A stretch of DNA of 64,000 nt from Christensenella sp036660175 (lineage in GTDB: Bacteria > Bacillota > Clostridia > Christensenellales > Christensenellaceae): assembly GCA_036660175.1 (NCBI GenBank), contig JAVXBD010000002.1, positions 5,833 to 69,832 on the forward strand, written 5' to 3'. A program made the position numbers and the translations under genes. Under the pieces are notes generated by a model. That model was not told the origin of the DNA and did not search any database. It saw only the letters and a program-made list of their open reading frames with translations. Position 1 is the first letter of the stretch, and each line of letters starts with the position of its first letter. Positions 8,263 through 18,358 of this stretch are shown here, piece after piece.

Positions 8263-10023
8263 TTATATTTCTATGATAATCGGAAGAATCATCGGACTTC
8301 TCTTTGTCATATCATAAAGATAATTATTCAAATCTTTTTTGATTAGCCCTTTTAGAGTGGACCAATCGCTTGTACCGTTTTTAAAGCAACTATCAACAAT
8401 ATCAACCACAATGTTTTTGGAATGCTCTAACAAATCCTCGGATTCTTTCATATAGATAAATCCACGTGATACGACATCGGGCGAGGACAAAAGCTCTCCG
8501 GTTTCGTTTGAAATTGTTACCACAACAATAAACAGTCCGTCAGACGAAAGCTGCTTTCTGTCACGCAGTACTACATTTCCTACATCGCCAACACCCAATC
8601 CATCAATCAGCACGCTGCCCGAATGTACCGTTTCTTTTTGAAAGCCAACTTTTCTATTCAGCTCTATTACAGATCCAATTTCTGTAATAAAGATGCTCTT
8701 TTTTTTGATACCCATTTTTTCTGCAAGTGCAGCATGTTTATAAAGATGTCTATACTCTCCGTGAACAGGTATAAAATACTTTGGTTTTACTAGTGAAAGC
8801 ATTAATTTCAATTCTTCTTGGCACGCATGACCAGACACATGCACCATATCGTTTGCATCATTAATAACACTTGCGCCTTTTCTGTACAGCATGTTGACAA
8901 CATCAGACACACCTCTCTCATTTCCAGGAATCGGCGATGCAGAAATAATGACCAAATCCCCTTCTTTGATATTTAATTTTGCGTGCTGTCCCATTGCCAT
9001 ACGTACAAGCCCAGACATCGTTTCGCCTTGTGAACCTGTTGTCAGAATAACGACCTGATTATCTCTAAGTTTTTTAAGTTCATCAAATGATACAAACATA
9101 TCATCATCGGCATTCAGATACCCAAGTTCTCTTGTAATTGCTGCAACTTTTATCATACTTCTGCCAGATAAGCAAATCTTGCGGTTGAAAATTTTTGCAA
9201 CGTCAATAACCTGTTGCAGTCTGTGTACATTTGATGCGAAAGATGCAACAATAATTCTTCCTTTTGCCTGCCTAAAGTAATTAACAAATGTTTCGCCAAC
9301 TTGACTTTCTGACATTGTAAACCCTGGGCGTTCTGCATTTGTACTATCAGACATCAAAGCAAGCACACCTTTTTTACCTAATTCTGCAAATCTGCTAAGC
9401 TGCATCATCTCGCCGCCGACAGGTGTTAAATCAATTTTGAAATCTCCTGTATGCACGATTGTCCCAATTGGTGTTGTGATTGCTAACCCCATTGCATCAT
9501 CAATACTGTGACTTACTTTAATAAATTCTACAGTAAATACGCCTGCTTTAATTTTATCGCTGGACTTGATAATATTTAGCTGAGGATGTTTGTCGGGATG
9601 CTCTGTAAGCTTTGCCTCCACCAGCGCAAGCGTAAGTCTTGAGCCATAAATCGGCACATTGATATTGCTTAAAATATAAGGAAGTCCTCCAATATGATCT
9701 TCGTGACCATGCGTTAGAAATATCCCTCTGATTTTGCTTAAGTTTTTTTGCAGATAAGTAGTGTCGGGTATGACATAATCAACCCCTAACATCTCTTCAC
9801 GTGGGAACATCATTCCTGCATCTATGACAATAATATCATTTCCGAACTCGATTACTGTCATGTTTTTACCGATTTCTCCGATACCGCCAAGTGGAATAAT
9901 TTTCACTGATGGTGCAGGAGTAAAGTTTTTTTGCTGTGTTCTATTATTAGAACTATTTGTATTCTCCAAATTTTTTCTCTTTTCATATTTATTCAATATA
10001 TTTATTTTTGTGGGTATCTCCAT
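8263..10023 (-). CDS. rnj: Ribonuclease J
   Basis: RNase J is a beta-CASP metallo-beta-lactamase with 5'-3' exonuclease and endonuclease activity central to mRNA turnover in Gram-positives. The zinc motif HGHEDHIGG is near residue 105 and the beta-CASP and C-terminal domains follow. With the ATG at 10023 it has 586 residues, about 30 more than usual, because of an Asn/Lys-rich N-terminal extension (ENTNSSNNRTQQKN). A TTG 21 bases upstream is also open, and both starts have weak ribosome sites. Only one RNase J gene is here, so J1 versus J2 cannot be assigned. Confidence 0.95.
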   Translation of the reverse strand: MEIPTKINILNKYEKRKNLENTNSSNNRTQQKNFTPAPSVKIIPLGGIGEIGKNMTVIEFGNDIIVIDAGMMFPREEMLGVDYVIPDTTYLQKNLSKIRGIFLTHGHEDHIGGLPYILSNINVPIYGSRLTLALVEAKLTEHPDKHPQLNIIKSSDKIKAGVFTVEFIKVSHSIDDAMGLAITTPIGTIVHTGDFKIDLTPVGGEMMQLSRFAELGKKGVLALMSDSTNAERPGFTMSESQVGETFVNYFRQAKGRIIVASFASNVHRLQQVIDVAKIFNRKICLSGRSMIKVAAITRELGYLNADDDMFVSFDELKKLRDNQVVILTTGSQGETMSGLVRMAMGQHAKLNIKEGDLVIISASPIPGNERGVSDVVNMLYRKGASVINDANDMVHVSGHACQEELKLMLSLVKPKYFIPVHGEYRHLYKHAALAEKMGIKKKSIFITEIGSVIELNRKVGFQKETVHSGSVLIDGLGVGDVGNVVLRDRKQLSSDGLFIVVVTISNETGELLSSPDVVSRGFIYMKESEDLLEHSKNIVVDIVDSCFKNGTSDWSTLKGLIKKDLNNYLYDMTKRSPMILPIIIEI

Positions 10024-10136
10024 ATAAACCAAATACCTAATCAAATATCCACAAATCTAAATTAGGAAAAATATATGAAACCCTATAAAGTCAAATTTTA
10101 ATCCATCATGCAATTACGCACAATCTTACTAACAAC

Positions 10137-10145
10137 ATTATACCA
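10137..10145 (-). promoter_or_regulatory. Extended -10 promoter candidate for rnj
   Basis: Reading the minus strand, TGGTATAAT is a perfect extended -10 element, placed just after the hslU terminator and about 115 bases before the rnj start. The -35 position (GATACA) matches poorly, which extended -10 promoters tolerate. No other feature explains the 195-base gap between rnj and hslU. Confidence 0.5.
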
Positions 10146-10146
10146 C

Positions 10147-10183
10147 AAAACTGTTCAATTGTATCTATTTAACAATTGAACAG
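10147..10183 (-). terminator. Intrinsic terminator after hslU
   Basis: CTGTTCAATTG at 10151-10161 pairs perfectly with CAATTGAACAG at 10173-10183 (11 bp, 11-base loop). On the minus strand it is followed by TTTT. It lies 36 bases past the hslU stop and closes the long rbgA-to-hslU run. The stem is AT-rich, so termination may be partial. Confidence 0.7.
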
Positions 10184-10218
10184 CCGTAGTTTTTTAAATT
10201 ATTTTGGTAAATGAGTCA

Positions 10219-11601
10219 TCATAGAATAAACTTTTGCAGGTTTGTGTATTGCTCTTCCTGTTTTAAATGTTCTATGACATAAGCTTCATCAATCACTACA
10301 TCAACCGATGGCTCTATACCACACGCATTATATGAAATATCCTCCAAAAGATTTTCCATGATGGTATGCAGTCGTCTTGCCCCAATATTTTCGGTGTTTT
10401 CATTGACAATCTGTGCAAACTCTGCAATTTTTCTTAAGGCTTCTTCCGAAAACTTTAAATTGATTCCATCTGCCGACAAAAGCGCCTCATATTGCTTTGT
10501 AATAGCATTTTTCGGCTGTGTTAAAATTAATTCAAATTCTTTTTTTGTTAGGTTTTCCAATTCCACTTTGATAGGAAAACGTCCCTGAAGTTCTGGAATC
10601 AAATCCGATATTTTTGATACATGAAATGCACCAGCCGCTATAAACAGCATATAATCTGTTTTTACAGGGCCATATTTTGTGACAACTGTGCTGCCTTCAA
10701 CGATTGGAAGAATATCCCTTTGAACACCCTCACGTGAAATATCTGGACCGCTGCCCATGCTTTTTCCCGCAATTTTATCAATCTCATCTAAAAAGATAAT
10801 ACCATTTTGTTCTGCTTTATCAATCGCAGTTTGAATCACTTCATCCATGTCGATAAGCTTGTCCGCTTCTTCCTGCTCTAAAATTTTACGTGCTTCAACG
10901 ATGTTGACTTTGCGCTTTTTCATTTTCGGCGGAAGCAGACCACCAAGCAAATCCCCCATGTTTTCGCCGCCCATTCCAGGAATTTCCATTCCCGTGCCTG
11001 CATTTACTTCTACTTCAATATCAATCATCAGATTATCTAATTTTCCACTGCGCAAGTTTTCACGAGTCTGTTCTTTTCTTGATAATCTTTTTTGTTTTTC
11101 CTCGTCACTTTCACTCGGCTCTGCCTCAATTTGCGGTGTGCCAAAAAGCATACCCAAAGGATTACTGTTTGCCTGACGTGCTTGTTTATTGGGAACCAAT
11201 AAATCCACCAATCTATCCTCTGCATTTTGTTTTGCACGGGTCTGCACCGTTTCATATCTCTGTTGTTTAATCATACGGATAGATGCTTCTACCAAATCTC
11301 TAATCATAGATTCTACATCTCTGCCTACATATCCAACTTCTGTAAACTTCGTCGCTTCTACTTTTACAAAAGGAGCATCCATTAATTTTGAAAGCCTTCT
11401 TGCAATCTCTGTTTTTCCAACACCTGTTGGCCCCATCATAATAATGTTTTTAGGGGTTATCTCGTCACGCATTTCCCAGTCTAACTGCGATCTTCTATAT
11501 CTGTTGCGCAGCGCTATTGCAACTGCTTTTTTTGCTTTATCCTGTCCAATAATATATTTATCGAGTTCAGATACGATTTCTTTTGGTGTTAAATATGACA
11601 T
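10219..11601 (-). CDS. hslU: ATP-dependent protease ATPase subunit HslU
   Basis: HslU is the AAA+ unfoldase of the HslUV protease. The 460-residue protein has Walker A GPTGVGKTE (about 55-63), Walker B GIIFLDEID (about 268), an intermediate I domain of about 110 residues between them, and the C-terminal KFIL tail that docks into HslV. It starts 11 bases after hslV ends. HslUV is patchy among Clostridia. No xerC or codY gene adjoins, unlike the Bacillus order. Confidence 0.97.
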   Translation of the reverse strand: MSYLTPKEIVSELDKYIIGQDKAKKAVAIALRNRYRRSQLDWEMRDEITPKNIIMMGPTGVGKTEIARRLSKLMDAPFVKVEATKFTEVGYVGRDVESMIRDLVEASIRMIKQQRYETVQTRAKQNAEDRLVDLLVPNKQARQANSNPLGMLFGTPQIEAEPSESDEEKQKRLSRKEQTRENLRSGKLDNLMIDIEVEVNAGTGMEIPGMGGENMGDLLGGLLPPKMKKRKVNIVEARKILEQEEADKLIDMDEVIQTAIDKAEQNGIIFLDEIDKIAGKSMGSGPDISREGVQRDILPIVEGSTVVTKYGPVKTDYMLFIAAGAFHVSKISDLIPELQGRFPIKVELENLTKKEFELILTQPKNAITKQYEALLSADGINLKFSEEALRKIAEFAQIVNENTENIGARRLHTIMENLLEDISYNACGIEPSVDVVIDEAYVIEHLKQEEQYTNLQKFIL

Positions 11602-11611
11602 AAAAATTCAC

Positions 11612-12142
11612 CTACACTTCTTCTGTAATAATATGGTCGTTTGTATATACACATATTTCACTTGCAATTTTTAAACCTTTATACGCTATTTCTTTTGCAC
11701 TTAAATCAGTATTCTGAATCAATGCACGAGCCGCTGCCAGTGCATATGTGCCGCCAGAGCCAATTGCACAGACTCCATCATCAGGCTCTATTACCTCGCC
11801 AGTTCCAGAAACAATCAATAGATTCTCTTTATCGGCTATAATTAACATTGCTTCTAATTTTCTCATGGCCTTATCCATGCGCCATTCCTGTGCAAGCTCC
11901 ACTGCCGATCGCTGCAAGCTTCCGCCAAATTGCTCCAACTTTGCCTCGAATTTTTCTGATAACGAAAAAGCGTCAGCAACACTTCCAGCAAAGCCTATCA
12001 CAACTTTATCGCCATAAATTCTACGCACTTTTTTTGCGCCCATTTTCATGATGACGCTTTCTCCAAGTGTGACCTGTCCATCTCCTGCAATGGCACATTC
12101 ATTGCCTTTTTTTACTGCTAAAATCGTAGTACCTTTTAACAT
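11612..12142 (-). CDS. hslV: ATP-dependent protease peptidase subunit HslV
   Basis: HslV is the proteasome-like peptidase of HslUV. The 176-residue protein begins MLKGTTILAV, so a four-residue propeptide likely precedes the catalytic N-terminal Thr, followed by IAGDGQVTLG and IGSGGTYALAAARAL typical of the family. The ATG at 12142 follows GGAGGT; the frame is open for 16 more codons but would overlap trmFO. It is 16 bases downstream of the trmFO stop and precedes hslU. Confidence 0.96.
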   Translation of the reverse strand: MLKGTTILAVKKGNECAIAGDGQVTLGESVIMKMGAKKVRRIYGDKVVIGFAGSVADAFSLSEKFEAKLEQFGGSLQRSAVELAQEWRMDKAMRKLEAMLIIADKENLLIVSGTGEVIEPDDGVCAIGSGGTYALAAARALIQNTDLSAKEIAYKGLKIASEICVYTNDHIITEEV

Positions 12143-12158
12143 TCTGTATGACCTCCAT

Positions 12159-13478
12159 TTATAGTTTGAATTTTTCAATGATTTGCGCAATCCTATCCAT
12201 TGCCCTTTGTGAAATCATCGTATTTTTTTCTTCTTTGTTTCGTATTTTTATGCCAAGCGGCATCATAATACCAAAATTTATATTCATTGGCTGAAAATTT
12301 GAAGAGATGGAATTGGACACGTAATTACACAATGCTCCCGTTGCTGTATAGCTGTCAAAAACCGGAATCTCTTTTTCTTGCAATTCATATGCTGTAAAAA
12401 TCCCTGCCGCCAAGCCGCTTGATGCACTCTCCAAATATCCCTCAACACCTGTGATTTGTCCAGCAAAGCGTATATTGGGGTTGCTTTTTAAGCGATATTG
12501 GCAATCAAGTACCTTTGGTGAATTTATAAACGTATTTTTGTGCATAACACCATATCTTAAAAATTCTGCATCTTTTAATGCTGGAATCATGCCAAATGCT
12601 CTTTTTTGTTCGCCAAACTTCAAGTGCGTTTGAAATCCAACAATATTATACATCGTTCCCTGCTCATTTTCTTTGCGCAGTTGTACCACAGCATAAGGCT
12701 GCTCATTGGTTTTGGGATCAACAAGCCCCATTGGCTTTAGAGGACCAAAAAGCATTGTTTCAAAACCTCTTCCCGCCATCGTTTCGATAGGCATACATCC
12801 TTCAAAAACATTGCCTTTCTCAAAATCTTTTAGCACTGCACATTCTGCACCAATTAAAGCTTCATAAAATGCTGTATACTCTGCTTTTGTCATAGGGCAG
12901 TTGATGTAGTCATTTCCTCTTTCGTATCTTGACGCAAAGAATGCCGACTCCATATCTATACTCTGAGCATCAATGATAGGCGCTGCTGCATCAAAAAAAT
13001 GCAGACATTCGCCCGTCAGTTTTTGAATTTCTTGTGCAAGTGCCTCTGAACACAACGGACCAGCCGCCACAATCACAACATCATTCTTTGCAAAGCGGCT
13101 CAAATCACGCACTTCTTCACTGATAATTTCAATGTTTTCATTTTTCTGCATAGCTTGCGTAATAAAAGAAGAAAATTCTTGTCTGTTTACTGCAAGTGCG
13201 CCGCCAGCAGCCACGCTTGTTGCATCAGCCGCCTTCATCACAAGACTATCAAGTGCACGCATTTCCTGTTTTAGCAGCCCTGCCGCATTGGTTATTCTAT
13301 CTGAACGAAAGGAATTGCTACAAACTAACTCCGCCAATCCATCGCTTGTGTGTGCAGGTGACTTTTTATTTGGCTTCATCTCGTATAATTTCACCTTAAC
13401 ATCACGTTTTGCAAGTTGATATGCACATTCGCAGCCCGCAAGGCCACCTCCGATAATCACAACGTTTTTTTTAGTCAT
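12159..13478 (-). CDS. trmFO: Methylenetetrahydrofolate-tRNA-(uracil-5-)-methyltransferase TrmFO
   Basis: TrmFO makes m5U54 in the tRNA T-loop using methylene-THF and FAD. The 439-residue protein shows the N-terminal FAD-binding GGGLAGCE and the conserved HTSDGLAELVCSNSFRSD region that holds the first active-site Cys. The ATG overlaps the topA stop by 4 bases (ATGA). Together with FolD in this window it draws on the same folate pool. Confidence 0.96.
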   Translation of the reverse strand: MTKKNVVIIGGGLAGCECAYQLAKRDVKVKLYEMKPNKKSPAHTSDGLAELVCSNSFRSDRITNAAGLLKQEMRALDSLVMKAADATSVAAGGALAVNRQEFSSFITQAMQKNENIEIISEEVRDLSRFAKNDVVIVAAGPLCSEALAQEIQKLTGECLHFFDAAAPIIDAQSIDMESAFFASRYERGNDYINCPMTKAEYTAFYEALIGAECAVLKDFEKGNVFEGCMPIETMAGRGFETMLFGPLKPMGLVDPKTNEQPYAVVQLRKENEQGTMYNIVGFQTHLKFGEQKRAFGMIPALKDAEFLRYGVMHKNTFINSPKVLDCQYRLKSNPNIRFAGQITGVEGYLESASSGLAAGIFTAYELQEKEIPVFDSYTATGALCNYVSNSISSNFQPMNINFGIMMPLGIKIRNKEEKNTMISQRAMDRIAQIIEKFKL

Positions 13479-15640
13479 TTTGCACTCTTCTTTAAGTTAG
13501 TAGAACATTCAGCATTTGAGCATTTTTTATTTTTCCCGACTTCTATCATATAGCTACCGCATATTTCACATTTTTCATTAAGCGGTTTATTCCATGAAAC
13601 AAAATCGCACTCTGGGTAATTTGCACAGCCGTAAAAAATCTTTTTCTTCTTTGTCTTTTTTTCAACAACCTGTCCTCCGCATTTGGGGCAAGGTACATCT
13701 ATCGCCTTTACAATCGCTTTGGTATTTTTACACTCTGGGTAGTTTGGACAAGCCAAAAACTCTCCAAAGCGTCCTGTCTTATATACCATAGCTGCTCCGC
13801 ATTTTTCACAGATTACATCAGATATTTTTTCAGGCAATTCTATACGTTCTATGTTCTTTTCACCAAGTTCAAGATCCTTTTCAAAAGGTTCATAGAACTC
13901 TCGAATCACTGCTTTCCAGTCCTCACCGTCTACTTCTACTCCGTCAAATTTTTCTTCCATATCTGCCGTAAAAGTAATATCAACAATATCAGCAAAATTC
14001 TTTGCCATCAAGTCTGTAACAATCTCACCTAATTCTGTTGGAACGAATGCTTTTGCTTCTTTATAAACATATCCACGATCTTGTATGGTAGATATAATTG
14101 GCGCATAGGTACTTGGGCGTCCAATCCCACGTTCTTCTAAGAACTTAATCAAAGATGCTTCATTATATCTAGCAGGCGGCTGTGTAAAGTTTTGCTTTGG
14201 GGTGATACTCTTTAAATCCAGCACATCTCCCTTATCTGCTTTTGGAAGCATAGTCTGCTCATCATCATCTGTTTTAGAATCATAAATAGCAAGATGTCCT
14301 TTAAAGATAATGCGAGAGCCGTTTGCCTTAAAAATATGATCTGCACAGTTAATATCATATGAAAGCGTTTCAATTTTTGCAGGCATCATTTGGCTTGCCA
14401 AAAACCTCGTATAAATCAGTTTGTAAAGTTTATACTGGTCATTTGTCAAATGTTTTTTGATGCTTTCTGGCGTATTGGTGATGTATGTTGGTCGCACTGC
14501 CTCATGGGCATCTTGCGCATTTTTTCTTCCTTTATAAAAATTCGGCTTTTCTGGCGCATATTCTTCTCCATAAGTCGCTTTAATATAATCAATTGCTGCA
14601 TGCTGTGCTTCTGCTGAAACACGAGTGGAATCTGTTCTCATATAGGTAATCAACCCTACATTATCTCCGCCATTGATGGGCATACCTTCATATAGATTTT
14701 GTGCCAGCATCATTGTCTTTTTGGCTGTATAGCCAAGCTTTCCAGCCGCTGCCTGCTGAAGCAAACTTGTCGTAAATGGCGGCAGCGCACTTTTTTTACG
14801 CATACCACTTGTCACTTTTTCAACAATATACGGCTTGTTCAACACCGCATCCAACACACTCTTTGCATCTTGTTCATTTAAAAGTTTTGCTTTTTTTCCT
14901 TGAAAGCCATGATACCTTGCCTCTATTTCGTGCTGATCTTTTAAAAGCACAGCATTGATTGTCCAAAATTCTTCGGGTACAAAAGCTTTGATTTCATGTT
15001 CTCTATCCACAATTACTTTTACTGCAACACTTTGAACTCTGCCTGCCGAAAGTCCTTTTTTAACCTTCATCCACAGCAGCGGGCTCAATTTATATCCCAC
15101 AAGCCTATCAAGCACACGTCTTGCCTGCTGTGCATCCACTTTATCCATATCAATCTTGCGTGGATGTCCAACGGCATAAACGACTGCATCTTTTGTGATT
15201 TCGTTAAATTCAATTCTGCACGTTTCATCTAAGTCTATTCCCAAAATATTTGCAATATGCCAAGAAATTGCCTCGCCCTCTCTATCAGGGTCAGTTGCAA
15301 GATATATTTTTGTGGATCTTTTTGCTTCATCTTTCAATGTTTTAATCAGAGGCGCTTTCCCTCTGATGGTTGTATATTGCGGTTCGAAATTATTTTCGAC
15401 ATCAACACCAATTTTACTTTTTGGCAAATCTCTTAAATGTCCGTTTGATGCACGCACCACATATCCTTTGCCTAAAAATTTTTCTATTGTTTTCGCTTTT
15501 GCTGGTGACTCTACAATCACTAAATTTTTTATTACGGCTTTCTTAGTAGCCGTTTTTTTTACCGCCTTCTTTTTTGCGGGAGCTTTCTTTGCAGTTGCTT
15601 TTTTTGTTGGCTTTTTTACTGTGCTTACAGTTTCTTCCAT
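13475..15640 (-). CDS. topA: DNA topoisomerase I with a lysine/alanine-rich N-terminal tail
   Basis: TopA relaxes negative supercoils as a type IA enzyme. The Toprim start LVIVESPAKAKTI is at residues 40-52 instead of about 3. The preceding residues 9-38 hold 14 lysines mixed with Ala, Thr and Pro, like a histone H1 tail. The active-site Tyr is in GLITYMRTDS (about 332). Three C4 zinc ribbons close the protein (pairs CEKC/CPNYPEC, CPKC/CANYPEC, CEIC/CSNAEC). GGAGG precedes the ATG, so the tail is translated. Length 721. Confidence 0.97.
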   Translation of the reverse strand: MEETVSTVKKPTKKATAKKAPAKKKAVKKTATKKAVIKNLVIVESPAKAKTIEKFLGKGYVVRASNGHLRDLPKSKIGVDVENNFEPQYTTIRGKAPLIKTLKDEAKRSTKIYLATDPDREGEAISWHIANILGIDLDETCRIEFNEITKDAVVYAVGHPRKIDMDKVDAQQARRVLDRLVGYKLSPLLWMKVKKGLSAGRVQSVAVKVIVDREHEIKAFVPEEFWTINAVLLKDQHEIEARYHGFQGKKAKLLNEQDAKSVLDAVLNKPYIVEKVTSGMRKKSALPPFTTSLLQQAAAGKLGYTAKKTMMLAQNLYEGMPINGGDNVGLITYMRTDSTRVSAEAQHAAIDYIKATYGEEYAPEKPNFYKGRKNAQDAHEAVRPTYITNTPESIKKHLTNDQYKLYKLIYTRFLASQMMPAKIETLSYDINCADHIFKANGSRIIFKGHLAIYDSKTDDDEQTMLPKADKGDVLDLKSITPKQNFTQPPARYNEASLIKFLEERGIGRPSTYAPIISTIQDRGYVYKEAKAFVPTELGEIVTDLMAKNFADIVDITFTADMEEKFDGVEVDGEDWKAVIREFYEPFEKDLELGEKNIERIELPEKISDVICEKCGAAMVYKTGRFGEFLACPNYPECKNTKAIVKAIDVPCPKCGGQVVEKKTKKKKIFYGCANYPECDFVSWNKPLNEKCEICGSYMIEVGKNKKCSNAECSTNLKKSAK

Positions 15641-15701
15641 TATATTCCTCCATCATCGTCTAACTCTTATCATAACCTTTTTAAATCATTTTATGTGTAA
15701 A

Positions 15702-16805
15702 CTAATTGTTAATACTAAATTTTCCACCTGGCAAACTTGAAATCAAACTCTTTAGCTCCATAACTGTTATGGCAGTGTTTACATCCTTCATGTTTGCTTC
15801 CAAATAATTTGCAAGTTCTTCAGCAGATAAATCTTCCTTTAAAAGTAGATTGTATATCTGTGCCTCGAATAAATCAAGCTTATTATCGCTTTTATTTTTT
15901 GCTTTCCTTTTTTTTGCGTTTATTTCCCACTTTTGACTGCGCATTACTTCATACCCATCAGTGATCATCATAGAGCCAGAATCAAGCAAATACAGCGGCA
16001 GTTTTGCCATGGTTGATTTTAAATCACACACCGTTGCATATATATCAATCCCCTGTCTTAATGCGTAATCCGCCGTAATGCGTGCACCGCTCTTTTCACC
16101 ACCTTCGCCTACAATCAGCGCCTGCGATAACCCAGCAATAATCCTATTGCGCTGCGGAAAATTTTTTGCAAGCGGTTCTTCACCAGGAGGAAACTCAGAA
16201 AGTATCACACCATTTTCTATAATTTTTTCGTATACATTTCTATTTTCGGCAGGATAAATCACATCTACCCCACACCCGACTACTGCTGCCGTTATGCCTC
16301 CTGCGTCCAGTGCGCCTGTATGCGCTGCAGTATCAATCCCTCTTGCAAGCCCCGAAATAATCAAAACATTTTGCGAAGCCAAATTATAGGAAATATCATG
16401 TGCAATGTTAAAACCAAATTTAGTTGGTCTGCGAGAACCAACCATGCCACACGTCCTATCCTCAAAATCAGGAAGAATACCTTTATAGTATAACAACGGT
16501 GGTGGATTTTCTATGTTTGCAAGCGTCTGCGGATAGCATTGGTCAAGACGAGTTACCATTTTAATCTGCTTTGTGTCCAGTTCCTTTAAAAAATCTTCTA
16601 TATAAGAATCATTTGCACTTTGTATCAAATTTTTGGCAGTTGCATCACCAATGCCTTTAATAATATGCGAAATTTCCCCTACATTTTCCCAAGCAGTCTT
16701 TGCGTCCTCAAAATAATTAATAATATCATAAAACTTAACAGGCCCAATCCCACGAACGGTTGACAGCCATACCCAATATTTTTCTTCTGAAGTTAAATTA
16801 ATCAT
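15702..16805 (-). CDS. dprA: DNA-processing protein DprA
   Basis: DprA loads RecA onto incoming single-stranded DNA during transformation. The 367-residue protein has an N-terminal helix-hairpin region (WLSTVRGIGP), the Rossmann-like core (VGSRRPTKFG, ISGLARGID, GEKSGARIT) and a C-terminal winged-helix-like DML1 domain. The ATG at 16805 follows GGGGAGAG and overlaps the comM stop by 8 bases. The dprA-topA order is common in Firmicutes. Competence itself cannot be inferred, since DprA is widespread. Confidence 0.95.
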   Translation of the reverse strand: MINLTSEEKYWVWLSTVRGIGPVKFYDIINYFEDAKTAWENVGEISHIIKGIGDATAKNLIQSANDSYIEDFLKELDTKQIKMVTRLDQCYPQTLANIENPPPLLYYKGILPDFEDRTCGMVGSRRPTKFGFNIAHDISYNLASQNVLIISGLARGIDTAAHTGALDAGGITAAVVGCGVDVIYPAENRNVYEKIIENGVILSEFPPGEEPLAKNFPQRNRIIAGLSQALIVGEGGEKSGARITADYALRQGIDIYATVCDLKSTMAKLPLYLLDSGSMMITDGYEVMRSQKWEINAKKRKAKNKSDNKLDLFEAQIYNLLLKEDLSAEELANYLEANMKDVNTAITVMELKSLISSLPGGKFSINN

Positions 16806-18339
16806 GAATCTCTCCCCAATACTTTCGATCCAAGGTTCTATATTGAATCGCTTCTGCAACGTGTGCCGCCTGTACATTTGTGCAGCCTTCTAAATCGGCA
16901 ATTGTTCGTGCCACAAGCAATACTCTTGTATATGAGCGTGCGCTTAGTTTCAAGGTATTATACGCTTTTTTAAGAAGTACTTTTGCTGCTTCTTCCACCC
17001 TGCAAAACGCCTTGATTTGCGAAGAACTTAGTTGTGCATTGCAATAAATATTGATGCCACGATACCGTTCTATCTGTATTTTTCGTGCTGCATTGACACG
17101 GCTGCGAACTGTATCTGAAGTTTCTTGCTGCATCGTGCTGTTTAAGTCATCATAATTGACTCTTCCCATTTCGATATGCATATCGATTCTATCAAGCAAC
17201 GGTCCTGAAATTTTTGACAAATATCGTGAAATCTGAAAAGGAGTACATCTGCATTCTGTTTCAGAAGAACCAAAATTCCCACATGGGCAAGGGTTCATTG
17301 CCGCCACAAACATAAAATCAGCAGGATAAGAAACTTTGGAGTTTGCTCTGGAGATATACACAGTACCGTCTTCAAGCGGCTGACGCAATGCTTCCAAGGT
17401 TGCTCTATTAAACTCGGGTAGTTCATCAAAAAACAATACTCCTCTATGCGCCAAACTTATTTCTCCAGGAACGGTACGTGATCCACCGCCTGTAATTGCC
17501 GCCTGTGAGGAGGTATGATGTGGGCTTCTAAACGGTCTGGAACTAACAATTTCTCTGTTTTTTAACTCTCCTGCAATCGAGTGTATTTTCGTAACCTCCA
17601 GCGCTTCTTCAAACGAAAAATCAGGTAAAATTCCTGGTAAAGCTTTTGCAAGCATACTTTTCCCAGAGCCTGGAGATCCTATCATCAAAAGATTATGTCC
17701 CCCTGCCGCCGCAATTTCCATCGCTCGTTTTGCTTGATTCTGTCCTTTAATATCTGCAAAATCAACAGCAATGTGCTGTGCATCTGTAGACTGCTTCCAT
17801 TTTGAAGTCGGGTATATCTCCGCTTTACTTTTCTTGTTTAAAACATCAGTAAGTTGTGTTAAATGCTTGATTGCAAACACTTTTATATCCTTAATATAGC
17901 TTGCTTCCTGCGCATTTTCGTATGGCAATACCACAAACTTAAAGCCACGCTTTCGTGCTTCAATTATCATAGGCAATACACCATTGATTCCACGCACATC
18001 ACCATCTAATGACAGTTCTCCAAGCACCACCATGTATTTTAAAAATTCTGCCGAAACCTGCTCGCTTCCGCACAATATACCGATTGCAATTGCAAGATCG
18101 TAAATCGGCCCTTCTTTTCTCATATCAGCAGGTGCTAAGTTTACCGTGACCCTTTTTGCGGGATATTCAAAGCCTGAGTTTTTAATGGCAGAACGGACAC
18201 GCTCTTTTGATTCTTTGACAGCCATATCAGGAAGCCCCACAATTTCATAGCAGGGCAAACCACTATAGACGTCTGTTTCGACGAGTACAGGATAGCCTTC
18301 AATTCCATTCAAACCATAACTCAAGACTTTTGCAAGCAT
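16798..18339 (-). CDS. comM: YifB/ComM family AAA+ ATPase
   Basis: ComM-type proteins are hexameric helicases that promote branch migration during natural transformation. The 513-residue protein has an N-terminal LonC-like domain, Walker A GSPGSGKSM, Walker B LFFDELPEF, a cysteine cluster (NPCPCGN and CRC) and the Mg-chelatase-like C-terminal domain. The ATG at 18339 follows AAGGGG; a longer frame would overlap the upstream glycosyltransferase gene. It is paired with dprA, which supports a shared role in DNA uptake or recombination. Confidence 0.94.
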   Translation of the reverse strand: MLAKVLSYGLNGIEGYPVLVETDVYSGLPCYEIVGLPDMAVKESKERVRSAIKNSGFEYPAKRVTVNLAPADMRKEGPIYDLAIAIGILCGSEQVSAEFLKYMVVLGELSLDGDVRGINGVLPMIIEARKRGFKFVVLPYENAQEASYIKDIKVFAIKHLTQLTDVLNKKSKAEIYPTSKWKQSTDAQHIAVDFADIKGQNQAKRAMEIAAAGGHNLLMIGSPGSGKSMLAKALPGILPDFSFEEALEVTKIHSIAGELKNREIVSSRPFRSPHHTSSQAAITGGGSRTVPGEISLAHRGVLFFDELPEFNRATLEALRQPLEDGTVYISRANSKVSYPADFMFVAAMNPCPCGNFGSSETECRCTPFQISRYLSKISGPLLDRIDMHIEMGRVNYDDLNSTMQQETSDTVRSRVNAARKIQIERYRGINIYCNAQLSSSQIKAFCRVEEAAKVLLKKAYNTLKLSARSYTRVLLVARTIADLEGCTNVQAAHVAEAIQYRTLDRKYWGEIHD

Positions 18340-18358
18340 AATTTCCCCTTTGCTCTTA

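Noticed and set aside
10151..10183. Perfect 11-bp palindrome after hslU as a repressor operator for rnj
   Set aside because: Position just past a gene end plus TTTT on the transcribed strand is better explained as a terminator; no second copy was seen.
11189..11674. 161-codon plus-strand open frame opposite hslU/hslV
   Set aside because: It is antisense to a secure gene, with no ribosome site and low-complexity composition.
15195..15740. 181-codon plus-strand open frame opposite topA
   Set aside because: It mirrors topA codons (repeated Phe/Ala from the Lys/Ala tail), has no ribosome site and resembles no family.
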